Below the pieces are notes generated by a model, which was not told the DNA's origin, did not search any database, and worked only from the letters and a program-made list of their open reading frames with translations. Shown in pieces: positions 26,148-36,603 of a stretch of 54,379 nt of DNA. Position 1 is the first letter of the stretch, and each line of letters begins with the position of its first letter. The stretch is from positions 1 through 54,379 of the forward strand of contig CAMAWF010000015.1 of the NCBI GenBank assembly GCA_945861895.1, written 5' to 3'. Both the position numbers and the translations under genes were made by a program. The DNA comes from Rhizobium sp. Q54. Lineage in GTDB: Bacteria > Pseudomonadota > Alphaproteobacteria > Rhizobiales > Xanthobacteraceae.

Positions 26148-26345
26148 ATGTGGCCATGCATCAGAAAGTGCATGAGAGAACAGCTTAAGGGTTTTGCCTG
26201 GTGGGTGTTCGCAATCCTCGTCGCTGCTGTGGCATCGCTGGTCGTCGGAGCCGCAGGAATCACGATCATTGCCGCCACCGCCGCTATCGCCATCGGAGTC
26301 GCCGGAGCGACGATCATGATTTACTGCTACCGCTCCTGCAATTGA
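26148..26345 (+). CDS. Small hydrophobic protein with flanking CX3C motifs
   Basis: A 65-residue protein. A short basic N-terminus (MWPCIRKCMREQLKG) leads into an Ala/Gly/Ile/Val-rich stretch (residues 16-58), long enough for two membrane helices, and the protein ends YCYRSCN. Cysteines are at 4, 8, 60 and 64, forming one CX3C motif on each side of the hydrophobic region. This could form a disulfide-linked helical hairpin. It has its own candidate promoter and is followed by a terminator, so it is an independent transcription unit. No family is recognised; a membrane-active peptide or small membrane regulator are possibilities. Confidence 0.6.
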   Translation: MWPCIRKCMREQLKGFAWWVFAILVAAVASLVVGAAGITIIAATAAIAIGVAGATIMIYCYRSCN

Positions 26346-26370
26346 TCGAAGCTGATCGAAGCACCAAACA

Positions 26371-26399
26371 AAAAGGGCGGCCCAAACAGGCCGCCCCTT
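26371..26399. terminator. Hairpin terminator between the small peptide gene and pnp
   Basis: GGGCGGCC (26375-26382) pairs with GGCCGCCC (26389-26396) around a 6-base loop. AACAAAAA before it gives a U tract on the minus strand, so it should end the pnp transcript; it may also end the peptide mRNA. Confidence 0.8.
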
Positions 26400-26460
26400 G
26401 AATTTCTCCGCCATCCGTCGAGGGCCGCTTCGCGTCCACCTCAGGACGATGGCGGAAACA

Positions 26461-28617
<2,157 letters not shown>

Positions 28618-28755
28618 TGGAATTTTCTCTCATGGTTATCGGAGTGTCCCGAAAGCCATGAGCAAGACGGCGAGAGGCTGTTCCGCTTTGCCGCCGAGCG
28701 GACTGGAACAGCATCCGGCGATCCTGCCATGGCTTAAAGAACCTTGCCTTTGCGG

Positions 28756-28841
28756 CCGGACGAACTCGATCGTCCGGTCCAAAAATATCCGCAGCGCGAT
28801 CGCTGGCGGACCTGGAAACAGCGGACGCATTCGGCGTCCGC
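28756..28841 (-). other. Two hairpins in the rpsO-pnp intergenic RNA
   Basis: CCGGACGA/TCGTCCGG (28756-28763 and 28770-28777, loop of 6) and GCGGACGC/GCGTCCGC (28821-28828 and 28834-28841, loop of 5) are perfect 8-bp stems in the 260-bp gap between rpsO and pnp. In E. coli this region carries the rpsO terminator and the RNase III site used for PNPase autoregulation; a like role is inferred. Confidence 0.6.
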
Positions 28842-28877
28842 TCAACGAAACGCGCGGGATGTCCGCGCGGAAACAAA

Positions 28878-29147
28878 TCAGCGGCGGATGCCCAGCTTCT
28901 CGATCAACGTCTTGTAGCGCGCCTCGTCGATGCGCCGCAGATAGTCGAGCAGTTGCCTGCGCTGGGAAACCATCTTGAGCAATCCACGCCGGGAATGGTT
29001 GTCTTTGACGTGGGCCTTGAAATGGTCGGTCAGCGTGTTGATCCGTTCCGACAGGATCGCCACTTGCACTTCCGGCGATCCGGTATCCCCGGATTTTGTC
29101 GCATTGGCCTTGATCACTTCGGCCTTGCGTTGGGTCGTCAGCGACAT
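28878..29147 (-). CDS. rpsO: 30S ribosomal protein S15
   Basis: S15, 89 residues, binds 16S rRNA early in assembly of the 30S platform. It has the conserved [37 protein letters not shown] and the C-terminal [12 protein letters not shown]. It starts 7 bp after the truB stop. The order truB-rpsO-pnp is the general bacterial one. Confidence 0.98.
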   Translation of the reverse strand: MSLTTQRKAEVIKANATKSGDTGSPEVQVAILSERINTLTDHFKAHVKDNHSRRGLLKMVSQRRQLLDYLRRIDEARYKTLIEKLGIRR

Positions 29148-29154
29148 CGGTTAG

Positions 29155-30198
29155 TTACCCTTGTCTTGCGCCGGCGCTGCCCATCAGGCCGGCGAGGTTG
29201 AACACGCGCTTGGGGACGATTTCGCCGCGGTCTACTTCGGCGAGCGCGATGAGTTGGCCCGCTGCCGTGACATAAACCGTGCCGCGGAAAATGGGAGCGT
29301 CCCGTCCGCGCAACAAAACGGCTTGGCCCCTTTGGAGCCTTGCCGCATCTGCCCGGCTGACGGCCAGCGCCGGGATGTCGTCCAGCGCGGTCTCGACGGG
29401 CATGAGTGCGTCGGCAAGGCTGCCCTCACCGGCTGCGGCTTTCTGGCACAAAGCCTCCAGATGTGCCAGCAAAATCATGGTGTTTTCGGCAAACGGCCCG
29501 ACCGACAGGCGGCGCAGGGCGCAAACATGCCCGTAGCAGCCGAGCCGGCGCCCCAGGTCGCGGGCAATCGCGCGCACATAGGTTCCCTTGCCGCATTCGG
29601 CCGCGAGAACGGCATGGCCGGGGTCGGGCATATCGATCAGTTCCAGCCGGTGGACATCGACCGGCCTCGCGGCGAGCGCCACCTCCTCGCCATCGCGGGC
29701 AAGATCGTAGGCCCGTTCGCCCGCGATCTTGACCGCCGAATAACGCGGCGGCACCTGCGCGATGGTGCCGGTGAACGACGGCAACAGCGCGCGGATCGCC
29801 TCCCCGCCGGGGCGCTCGTCGCTCGCGGCCACGACGCGGCCTTCGGAATCGTCGGTATCGCGTTCCTCGCCCCATTGCACGGTGAAGCCATACGCCTTGC
29901 GTCCGTCCATGACGAAGGGAACAGTCTTGGTCGCTTCGCCGAGCGCGATCGGCAGGCAGCCGGAGGCGAGCGGATCGAGCGTGCCGGCGTGTCCGGCGCG
30001 CTTGGCCGTGAACAGCCGCTTGACGATGCTCACCGCATGGGTCGAGGTCATGCCGGACGGCTTGTCGAGCACGACCCAGCCGTGCACGTCGCGCTTCTCG
30101 CGTTTTTGCTGGGATTTCTGACTCGGACGAGCCGTGGTGACTTCCTCCCCCGCAAGCGGGAGAGGTGAAGCGAGTTTATGGCTCGTCGGATCACTCAT
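29155..30198 (-). CDS. truB: TruB, tRNA pseudouridine-55 synthase
   Basis: The enzyme makes pseudouridine 55 in the T loop of tRNAs. The catalytic Asp is in [20 protein letters not shown], and [11 protein letters not shown]-type (here [13 protein letters not shown]), [11 protein letters not shown] and [15 protein letters not shown] follow. The full frame has 347 residues and its ATG overlaps the rbfA stop by 8 bp. The first 45 residues are unusual: [11 protein letters not shown] is a translated palindromic repeat, and a Lys/Arg-rich stretch follows before the enzyme proper at [16 protein letters not shown] just before HGWVV, with GAGAAG upstream, is an alternative start. Confidence 0.95.
   Translation of the reverse strand: MSDPTSHKLASPLPLAGEEVTTARPSQKSQQKREKRDVHGWVVLDKPSGMTSTHAVSIVKRLFTAKRAGHAGTLDPLASGCLPIALGEATKTVPFVMDGRKAYGFTVQWGEERDTDDSEGRVVAASDERPGGEAIRALLPSFTGTIAQVPPRYSAVKIAGERAYDLARDGEEVALAARPVDVHRLELIDMPDPGHAVLAAECGKGTYVRAIARDLGRRLGCYGHVCALRRLSVGPFAENTMILLAHLEALCQKAAAGEGSLADALMPVETALDDIPALAVSRADAARLQRGQAVLLRGRDAPIFRGTVYVTAAGQLIALAEVDRGEIVPKRVFNLAGLMGSAGARQG
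30141..30170. repeat. Palindromic repeat inside the truB 5' coding end
   Basis: CTTCCTCCCCCGC and GCGGGAGAGGTGAAG form a short imperfect hairpin of the same type as the right arm of the 20043-20183 repeat. It is in frame with truB from ATG 30198. Confidence 0.75.
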
Positions 30199-30601
30199 CG
30201 TCGCCCTTTTGCAGATCGCGGGCGACCGCGGGCGAGCGCAACAGCTTTTCGATGCGCTCGGCTTCCGCGAACCGCTCGTCGACATGAAATCGGATATCGG
30301 GCGCGAATTTCAGGTTGATGCGGTGCGCGATCTCGCCGCGCAGGAATTTTTTGTTGCGCTCGAGCGCCGCGACCACTTCGGCGGCATCGCGCCCGCCCAT
30401 CGGCATGACGTAGATGGTCGCAAGCCGCAGATCGGCGGTCATGCGCACTTCCGGTACGGTAATGAGATGACCCTCGATCACCGGATCGTGCACCTCGCCG
30501 CGCGTGAGCATGTCGGCGACGGCGTGGCGCACCAGTTCGCCGACGCGCAATTGCCGTTGCGAGGCGTTCGGCTTGCTGTCGCGATGCTGTTTGTGACGCA
30601 T
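30191..30601 (-). CDS. rbfA: RbfA, ribosome-binding factor A
   Basis: A KH-like 30S maturation factor of 136 residues that assists 16S rRNA 5' processing. Typical parts are [19 protein letters not shown], a [19 protein letters not shown] strand region and [22 protein letters not shown] 30601 is chosen; an in-frame extension upstream would translate the palindromic repeat at 30621-30691. The stop overlaps the truB start by 8 bp. Confidence 0.96.
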   Translation of the reverse strand: MRHKQHRDSKPNASQRQLRVGELVRHAVADMLTRGEVHDPVIEGHLITVPEVRMTADLRLATIYVMPMGGRDAAEVVAALERNKKFLRGEIAHRINLKFAPDIRFHVDERFAEAERIEKLLRSPAVARDLQKGDDE

Positions 30602-30620
30602 GACAATTTCCAGTGATCTC

Positions 30621-30691
30621 GTCATGGCCGGGCTTGTCCCGGCCATCCACGTCTTCAAGTCGTGGATGCCCGGCACAAGGCCGGGCATGAC
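30621..30691. repeat. Palindromic repeat between infB and rbfA
   Basis: Two hairpin units face each other: GTCATGGCCGGGCTTGTCCC with GGCCATCCACG, and CGTGGATGCCC with the mirrored CCGGGCATGAC. The whole folds on itself. It is related to the elements at 38397-38478 and 46350-46376. Confidence 0.85.
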
Positions 30692-30738
30692 GGTGAAATG
30701 GCGGAGCAATTATCTGCGCGCAGGCCCAAGTGTCGGAC

Positions 30739-33321
30739 TTAGAGACTGCGCTGGATCGTCTCCACCCGGTAACATTCGATGACGTCGCCGGGCCGCATGT
30801 CCTGGTAGCTCTCGAACGCCATGCCGCATTCCTGCCCGGCCGCCACGTCCTTCGCGTCATCCTTGAATCGCTTGAGCTGCGAGAGTTTGCCTTCGTGAAT
30901 CACCACGTTGTCGCGGATCAGACGCACGTTGGCGCCGCGCTCGACCGTGCCATCGGTCACCCGGCAGCCGGCGATCTTGCCGACCTTCGAGATATTGAAA
31001 ACCTCCAGCACTTGCGCGTTGCCGAGCATCGTCTCGCGCAATGTCGGCGCCAGCAGGCCGGACATGGCCTTTTTAACGTCATCGACGAGGTCGTAAATGA
31101 TGTTGTAGTAGCGGATCTCGATGCCGGCGCGCTCGGCGGCGCTGCGCGCTTCCTTGTGGGCGCGCACATTGAAGCCGATGATCGGCACGCCCGATGCTTC
31201 GGCCAGCGTCACATCGGATTCGGTGATGCCGCCGACGCCATCATGCAGCACCCGCGCCATGACTTCCTCGGTGCCGAGCTTGTCGAGCGATTGGTTGATG
31301 GCTTCGAGCGAGCCCTGCACGTCGGCTTTGACGATGAGCGGGAATTCCTTGCGGCCGGTGGTCTTGAGCTGGCTCATCATCTGTTCGAGCGAGCCGCGCA
31401 TGCCGGTCGCGCGCGCCACCACCTTCTCGCGCTTTTGCCGGCCGCGATAATCGGTCACCTCGCGGGCGCGCGCCTCGTTTTCAACCACCGCGAGACGGTC
31501 GCCGGCATCGGGCAAACCGGAAAAACCGAGCACTTCAATCGGCGTCGATGGGCCCGCGCTCTCGATCGGCGTGCCGGTGTCGGACACCAGCGCGCGCACG
31601 CGGCCCCACTCGGCGCCGGCAACCACCAGATCGCCGACGCGCAGCGTGCCGCGCTGCACCAGCACGGTCGCCACCGGACCGCGGCCGCGGTCGAGCTTGG
31701 CTTCGATCACCGTGCCCTCGGCCGGACGGCTCGGATTGGCCTTGAGGTCGAGCAGTTCGGATTGCAGGCCGATCATTTCCAGCAGCTTGTCGAGATTGAG
31801 CTTTTTGAGCGCCGACACTTCCACGTCGACCACGTCGCCGCCGAGCGATTCGACCTGCACTTCGTGCTGCAACAAATCGGTGCGCACGCGCTCGGCCTTG
31901 GCGTCCGGCTTGTCGATCTTGTTGATGGCGACGATCATCGGCACCTTCGCCGCCTTGGCGTGATGGATGGCCTCGATCGTTTGCGGCATCACGCCGTCGT
32001 CGGCTGCCACCACCAGGATGACGATGTCGGTGACCTTGGCGCCGCGCGCGCGCATCGCGGTAAAGGCGGCGTGGCCGGGCGTGTCGATGAAGGTGATCTT
32101 CGCGCCCGAAGGCGAGGTCACTTGATAGGCGCCGATATGCTGGGTGATGCCACCGGCTTCGCCCGATGCCACTTCGGTCGAGCGGATGGCGTCGAGCAGC
32201 GAGGTCTTGCCGTGGTCGACATGGCCCATCACGGTCACCACCGGCGCGCGCGACGCAAGCTGCGCCGGATCGTCGGCGACGTCGAACAAGCCTTCCTCGA
32301 CGTCGGATTCCGCCACCCGGCGGACGCTGTGACCCATTTCCTCGGCGATGAGTTGCGCGGTATCGGCATCGATCACGTCGTTGATCTGGAGCATCTGCCC
32401 CTGCTGCATCAGCAGCCGGATCACGTCGACGGCGCGCTCGGACATGCGGTTGGCGAGATCGGAAATCGTAATTGCCTCGGGGATGGTGACTTCGCGCACG
32501 AGTTTTTCCTTCGGCTCGGCGGAAGCGTGTCCCTTGAGCCGCTGCGTACGGCGGCGGAATGAGGCGACGGAACGTTCGCGCACTTCGTCGGCGCGCAGCG
32601 CCGTGACCAAAGTGAGGCGGCCGCGCTGTTTTTCCGCGCCGGGACGCGGCGTGGTGGGGCGCGCCGGCGTCGCCGGCCGGGCCGCGCCGCGGGCGCCGGG
32701 CCGCGTCGTGCGCGGGGCGTCATCTTCTTCGACTTCTAGCGTCATGCGGGCGGCGCCGGGGCGTTTGATTTCGTCTTCGCCGAAACGCCGCTTGGCGACT
32801 TCGCCGGCTTTGCGCTTGGTTTCTTCCTCGTGCTTGCGGCGCTCGTCCTCCTCGCGCTTGCGCGATTCCGCAGCCAGGCGGTCGGCCTGATCGGTCTCCT
32901 CGCGGGCGCCGCGGCGGCGGGCGTCTTCCACGGCCACCTTTCGCTCTTCCGCCTCGCGCACGCGGGAATCGGCGAGCGCATGGGCGCGCGCGCTGCGCTC
33001 TTCCTCGGTCAGCGTGCGCAGCACGACGCCGGAGGCTTTCGGCGCGGCGGCAGCCGGAGGGGCGGCAGGCGCCGCGGCGGGCGCTGCCGCCTTGGCGGAT
33101 TTCGCAATAGCGCGCTTGACCGGCGCTTTCTCCGCCGGAGCGGGCGCCTCGGCCTTGGCCTCGCCGCCGATGACGCGACGCTTCACCTTTTCCACGACCA
33201 CCTGTTTGGTGCGGCCGTGGCTGAAGCTCTGGCGCACAACGCCGGATTCGACCCCGCGCTTGAGCGTCAGCGTTTTGCCGGAGACGCTCAGCTTGTCGCC
33301 AGGTTTTTTCGTCTCGCTCAT
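30739..33321 (-). CDS. infB: Translation initiation factor IF-2
   Basis: IF2, 860 residues, is the GTPase that brings fMet-tRNA to the 30S subunit and joins subunits. Residues 1-45 form the short alphaproteobacterial N-terminal domain, followed by a long Ala/Pro/Glu/Arg-rich region to about residue 250. The G domain shows [31 protein letters not shown] and NKIDKPDA; domains II-IV follow, with [14 protein letters not shown] and [14 protein letters not shown]. It starts 6 bp after the ylxR stop. Confidence 0.98.
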   Translation of the reverse strand: MSETKKPGDKLSVSGKTLTLKRGVESGVVRQSFSHGRTKQVVVEKVKRRVIGGEAKAEAPAPAEKAPVKRAIAKSAKAAAPAAAPAAPPAAAAPKASGVVLRTLTEEERSARAHALADSRVREAEERKVAVEDARRRGAREETDQADRLAAESRKREEDERRKHEEETKRKAGEVAKRRFGEDEIKRPGAARMTLEVEEDDAPRTTRPGARGAARPATPARPTTPRPGAEKQRGRLTLVTALRADEVRERSVASFRRRTQRLKGHASAEPKEKLVREVTIPEAITISDLANRMSERAVDVIRLLMQQGQMLQINDVIDADTAQLIAEEMGHSVRRVAESDVEEGLFDVADDPAQLASRAPVVTVMGHVDHGKTSLLDAIRSTEVASGEAGGITQHIGAYQVTSPSGAKITFIDTPGHAAFTAMRARGAKVTDIVILVVAADDGVMPQTIEAIHHAKAAKVPMIVAINKIDKPDAKAERVRTDLLQHEVQVESLGGDVVDVEVSALKKLNLDKLLEMIGLQSELLDLKANPSRPAEGTVIEAKLDRGRGPVATVLVQRGTLRVGDLVVAGAEWGRVRALVSDTGTPIESAGPSTPIEVLGFSGLPDAGDRLAVVENEARAREVTDYRGRQKREKVVARATGMRGSLEQMMSQLKTTGRKEFPLIVKADVQGSLEAINQSLDKLGTEEVMARVLHDGVGGITESDVTLAEASGVPIIGFNVRAHKEARSAAERAGIEIRYYNIIYDLVDDVKKAMSGLLAPTLRETMLGNAQVLEVFNISKVGKIAGCRVTDGTVERGANVRLIRDNVVIHEGKLSQLKRFKDDAKDVAAGQECGMAFESYQDMRPGDVIECYRVETIQRSL

Positions 33322-33327
33322 TCCGCT

Positions 33328-34077
33328 CTATGTCCGCTCTATGTCCCCGGCGCCCTCGCTGGGCGCCTTGCCATGGGCCGTATCGCCCGAAATACCGTTC
33401 CGGAAGCGCTCTATGCGCAAGGCGCGGGCGAGAAATGTCTCGCTCGCGGGCCCGGCAAGCAGGGCTGCATGTACCACATTTAAGCGGCCCAGTGCCAAAT
33501 CCAATTGCGCCGAGGTGAATGCATCGACGATCGCGATTTCGCGCGGCCGGGCGGCGGAATGGCGGCGTAAAACCGCGATTATCTTCCGCTTTCCGTCGGC
33601 CGCCGCGTCGGCGGCCTGGATCAGGCCGATGATTTTATCCCGCCCGATTGCATCCTCGACCTTACCGAAACCGTGGACGACCGCGCCGGCCTTGCCGGCG
33701 ATGGCGAGGGCATCGAGCGCCGCGCGCTCAAGCAGCCGCTCGGTCGAGACCGCGAGGTCGGTCGCGACGCGGACTTGCTTCTTGAATCCGCGGGCAAAGA
33801 CGTTGCGCTTGACCGCGTCCTCGATCGCGGGCCGGCTCGCGGTGATCCAGATACCGCGGCCCGGCAGCTTGCGCTTGATGTCGGGGATGGCGTCGCCATC
33901 CGGCCCGACGACGAAGCGGATCATGCCGGAGACCGGCTGCAAGCTTCGCGTCAGCGCGCAAAACCGCTGCATCGCGGGCGCGATGCTTTTCGGCCCGTCA
34001 TCGAGTACGCCATCGGCCGCCGGCCCGGCAATTTTGGACCCGTTGTCGCTTTCGATGTCTTGCGCGCCTGCCAGCAT
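33328..34077 (-). CDS. rnpM: YlxR (RnpM)-type RNA-binding protein with L7Ae-like domain
   Basis: A 249-residue protein. The N-terminal YlxR/DUF448 domain (about residues 35-110) includes QRFCALTRSLQPVSGMIRF and KLPGRGIWITASRPAIEDAV. The second domain (about 115-210) has an L7Ae/L30e-like pattern, including LERAALDALAIAGKAGAVV. YlxR binds RNA and in Bacillus modulates RNase P. Its place between nusA and infB is conserved across bacteria. The C-terminal end and stop lie in an 11-bp tandem duplication (33325-33346). Confidence 0.9.
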   Translation of the reverse strand: MLAGAQDIESDNGSKIAGPAADGVLDDGPKSIAPAMQRFCALTRSLQPVSGMIRFVVGPDGDAIPDIKRKLPGRGIWITASRPAIEDAVKRNVFARGFKKQVRVATDLAVSTERLLERAALDALAIAGKAGAVVHGFGKVEDAIGRDKIIGLIQAADAAADGKRKIIAVLRRHSAARPREIAIVDAFTSAQLDLALGRLNVVHAALLAGPASETFLARALRIERFRNGISGDTAHGKAPSEGAGDIERT

Positions 34078-34096
34078 GTTGCGGTCCGTGCGGACT

Positions 34097-35707
34097 TCAC
34101 GCCGGTGTCTCGGCGGATTCCGCCGGCGCTTCTTCCGCCGGTGGCGGAGGCGCGATGTCCGCCTCGGTGACCCAGCCGGCCTTGACGCGGGCCTGCATGA
34201 TCATCGCCTCGGCGTCCTCGCGCGATACATTGAGGCCGTCGAGGAAGCCGGGCTGGCGGACATTCTCGCCGTCCTTGCGCTCGCTCCAACCGACGAGGTC
34301 GTCGGTGGCGCAGCCGGCGAGATCTTCCACCGTCTTCACGCCGTTTTCGCCCAGCGCCACCATGATCTTGGTCGTTACCCCAGGGACTTCCTTGATCGCA
34401 TCGTCCACGCCGAGCTCCTTTCGTTTGCTATCGAGTTCGGCTTCGAGCTGAGCGAGATAGTCGCGCGCGCGCGTCTGCAATTCACGCGCCGTCTCCTCGT
34501 CGAAGCCCTCGATGCCGACGACTTCCTTTTCGTCGACCAGCGCGAGTTCCTCGATCGAGCCGAAGCCTTCGGACGCAAGCAACTGGCCGACCACTTCGTC
34601 GAGATTGAGCGCATCGACGAAAATCTTGGTGCGGCTTTCGAACTCGGCCTGGCGGCGTTCGGATTCTTCCGCCTCGGTGAGGATGTCGATGTCCCAGCCG
34701 GTGAGTTGCGAAGCAAGCCGCACGTTCTGCCCGCGGCGGCCGATGGCGAGCGAGAGCTGCGCATCCGGCACCACCACCTCGATGCGCTGGCGCTCTTCGT
34801 CGAGCACCACCTTGGACACTTCCGCCGGCGCCAGCGCGTTGACCACGAAGGTCGCGGTGTCGGGCGACCACGGAATGATGTCGATCTTCTCGCCCTGCAA
34901 CTCGTTCACCACCGCCTGCACGCGCGAGCCGCGCATGCCGACGCAGGCGCCGACCGGATCGACCGAAGAGTCGCGCGAGATCACCGCGATCTTGGCGCGC
35001 GAGCCGGGATCGCGGGCGACCGCCTTGACCTCGACGATGCCGTCGTAGATTTCCGGCACTTCCTGCGCGAACAGCTTGGAGGTGAATTGCGGATGTGTGC
35101 GCGAGAGGAAAATCTGCGGGCCGCGCGGCTCACGGCGCACGTCGTAGATGTAGGCGCGGATGCGATCGCCGTTGCGGAATACCTCGCGCGGCAGCATTTC
35201 GTCCCGCCGCACGATCGCCTCGCCGCGGCCGAGGTCGACCACCACGTTGCCGTATTCCACGCGCTTGACGATGCCGTTGACGATGTCGCCGATGCGGTCC
35301 TTGTATTCCGCAAATTGGCGGTCGCGCTCGGCTTCGCGCACCTTTTGCACGATCACCTGCTTGGCCGACTGCGCGGCGATACGGCCGTATTCCAGCGGCG
35401 GCAGCGGATCGGCGATGGTGTCGCCGACCTGTGCCGCGGGATGGCGCTTGCGCGCGTCTTCCAGCGTGATCTGGTTCGACGGATTTTCGACCGTTTCGAC
35501 CACCAGCATGTGGCGGGTGAGCCGCAGATCGCCATCCTTCGGATCGATCTCGGCGTGCACGTCGGTCTCCGCGCCGTAGCGCGAGCGCGCCGCCTTGGCG
35601 ATGGCGTCTTCCATCGCGGTGATGACGATGTTGCGGTCGATCGCCTTTTCGCGGGCGACCGCATCTGCGATCTGCAAAAGTTCGAGCCGGTTGGCGCTGA
35701 CAGCCAT
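34097..35707 (-). CDS. nusA: NusA, transcription termination/antitermination factor
   Basis: NusA, 536 residues, binds RNA polymerase and nascent RNA and acts in pausing, termination and rRNA antitermination. The N-terminal domain begins MAVSANRLELLQIADAVARE; an S1 domain (about 135-200), two KH domains (with GACVGMRGSRVQAVVNEL and LAIGRRGQNVRLASQLTGWD) and two C-terminal acidic helix-hairpin-helix repeats follow. It lies 3 bp after rimP and 19 bp before ylxR. Confidence 0.97.
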   Translation of the reverse strand: MAVSANRLELLQIADAVAREKAIDRNIVITAMEDAIAKAARSRYGAETDVHAEIDPKDGDLRLTRHMLVVETVENPSNQITLEDARKRHPAAQVGDTIADPLPPLEYGRIAAQSAKQVIVQKVREAERDRQFAEYKDRIGDIVNGIVKRVEYGNVVVDLGRGEAIVRRDEMLPREVFRNGDRIRAYIYDVRREPRGPQIFLSRTHPQFTSKLFAQEVPEIYDGIVEVKAVARDPGSRAKIAVISRDSSVDPVGACVGMRGSRVQAVVNELQGEKIDIIPWSPDTATFVVNALAPAEVSKVVLDEERQRIEVVVPDAQLSLAIGRRGQNVRLASQLTGWDIDILTEAEESERRQAEFESRTKIFVDALNLDEVVGQLLASEGFGSIEELALVDEKEVVGIEGFDEETARELQTRARDYLAQLEAELDSKRKELGVDDAIKEVPGVTTKIMVALGENGVKTVEDLAGCATDDLVGWSERKDGENVRQPGFLDGLNVSREDAEAMIMQARVKAGWVTEADIAPPPPAEEAPAESAETPA

Positions 35708-35710
35708 ACC

Positions 35711-36385
35711 TCAGTCTCCTTGGGTTTGCGTGGCATGCCGCCGGTCGTCGGACGGCCGCCGAAATTGTCTTGCCTGCCTTGAATTCTTCTCCGCAGCTTT
35801 TGCCATGCGCTCGGTCTGCTTGCCGCGCCGCAGCGCCTGGGTGATGAGGGCGTCGGTAAGCACCAGCTTGGCTTCGTTCATCTCCTCGATCGGAATCAGA
35901 AACTCCGCGGATTCCGGCGGAAGGTCGTCGCAGCGCACGCGCGCGGCGTCACCTTCGGTGCCGAGCAACAGGCCGCGGAATTTCCGGCGGCCCTGGACCG
36001 GCAGTTCTGTTTCTATCTTCGCCACGTGGCCGGCATAGCGGTCGAAATCGGAGCGCCGCACCAGCGGCCGGTCGATGCCGGGCGATGACAGCTCCAGCCG
36101 GTAGGCGGTCTCGACCGGATCGGCTTCGTCGAGCACCGGCGAGAGCGCGCGCGAGGCGGCCTCGCAATCCTCCACCGACATGCTGCCGTCCGGCCGCTCC
36201 GCCATGATCTGCATGGTGCAGCCGGCGGAACCCGAAACGCGCACCCGCACCAGCCGGTAGCCGAGGCCTTGCAGCACCGGTTCGGCGATCGCGGCCACGC
36301 GCGCGGCAATCCCCGGCTCCACAATCAGCCGCGGTTCGGCGCCAGCATCGGTCGCATCGCCTGCTAGAATCTGGGTCTCGGCCAT
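35711..36385 (-). CDS. rimP: RimP, ribosome maturation factor
   Basis: A 30S assembly factor of 224 residues. Recognisable parts are [36 protein letters not shown] and [20 protein letters not shown], with the C-terminal SH3-like domain and a basic tail. ATG 36385 is chosen because any longer frame would cross the leader terminator. It is the first gene of the operon with nusA, ylxR and infB. Confidence 0.96.
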   Translation of the reverse strand: MAETQILAGDATDAGAEPRLIVEPGIAARVAAIAEPVLQGLGYRLVRVRVSGSAGCTMQIMAERPDGSMSVEDCEAASRALSPVLDEADPVETAYRLELSSPGIDRPLVRRSDFDRYAGHVAKIETELPVQGRRKFRGLLLGTEGDAARVRCDDLPPESAEFLIPIEEMNEAKLVLTDALITQALRRGKQTERMAKAAEKNSRQARQFRRPSDDRRHATQTQGD

Positions 36386-36395
36386 TTTTGGTAAC

Positions 36396-36425
36396 AAAAA
36401 AGAGCGGGTCCCGGGGGGCCCACTC
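36396..36425 (-). terminator. Intrinsic terminator in the rimP-nusA leader (attenuator)
   Basis: On the minus strand GAGTGGGCCC pairs with GGACCCGCTC (36402-36425) and is followed at once by six U (36396-36401), a textbook intrinsic terminator. It ends just 10 bp before the rimP start and after the operon promoter, so it must be regulated or leaky. Confidence 0.8.
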
Positions 36426-36432
36426 TCAAAAC

Positions 36433-36464
36433 CCGTCTGGTTATGAGGTGTCTTGAACAGACGG
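36433..36464 (-). other. 5'-end hairpin of the rimP leader RNA
   Basis: CCGTCTG and CAGACGG (36458-36464 and 36433-36439 on the minus strand) form a 7-bp stem with an 18-base loop, placed at the expected transcript start and before the terminator hairpin. Confidence 0.5.
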
Positions 36465-36468
36465 CAGG

Positions 36469-36496
36469 AATATAGCGATTTGCCCCCTTGGTGCAA
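36469..36496 (-). promoter_or_regulatory. Sigma70-type promoter of the rimP-nusA-infB operon
   Basis: On the minus strand TTGCAC (36491-36496) and TATATT (36469-36474) are 16 bp apart. The predicted start is near 36462, giving a leader of about 77 bases before rimP. Confidence 0.65.
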
Positions 36497-36603
36497 GGGC
36501 GGCGGCCCCTGCGGGGGCTAACCGTTCCTTCAGAATTCTACGTCTAAGTTGTGCAAATTGGCTGTGTTTCCTCGATTTACAGCCGAATTCCGCAGGATTT
36601 GGC

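Noticed and set aside
30602-30709. Longer N-terminus for RbfA
   Set aside because: The additional residues ([10 protein letters not shown] and similar) are the translation of a palindromic repeat and are absent from the family.
33014-35782. A 922-codon open frame opposite infB-ylxR-nusA
   Set aside because: It is antisense to three certain genes and shows repetitive Arg/Ala/Asp/His-rich composition with no domain. High GC at third codon positions removes stops from the opposite strand.
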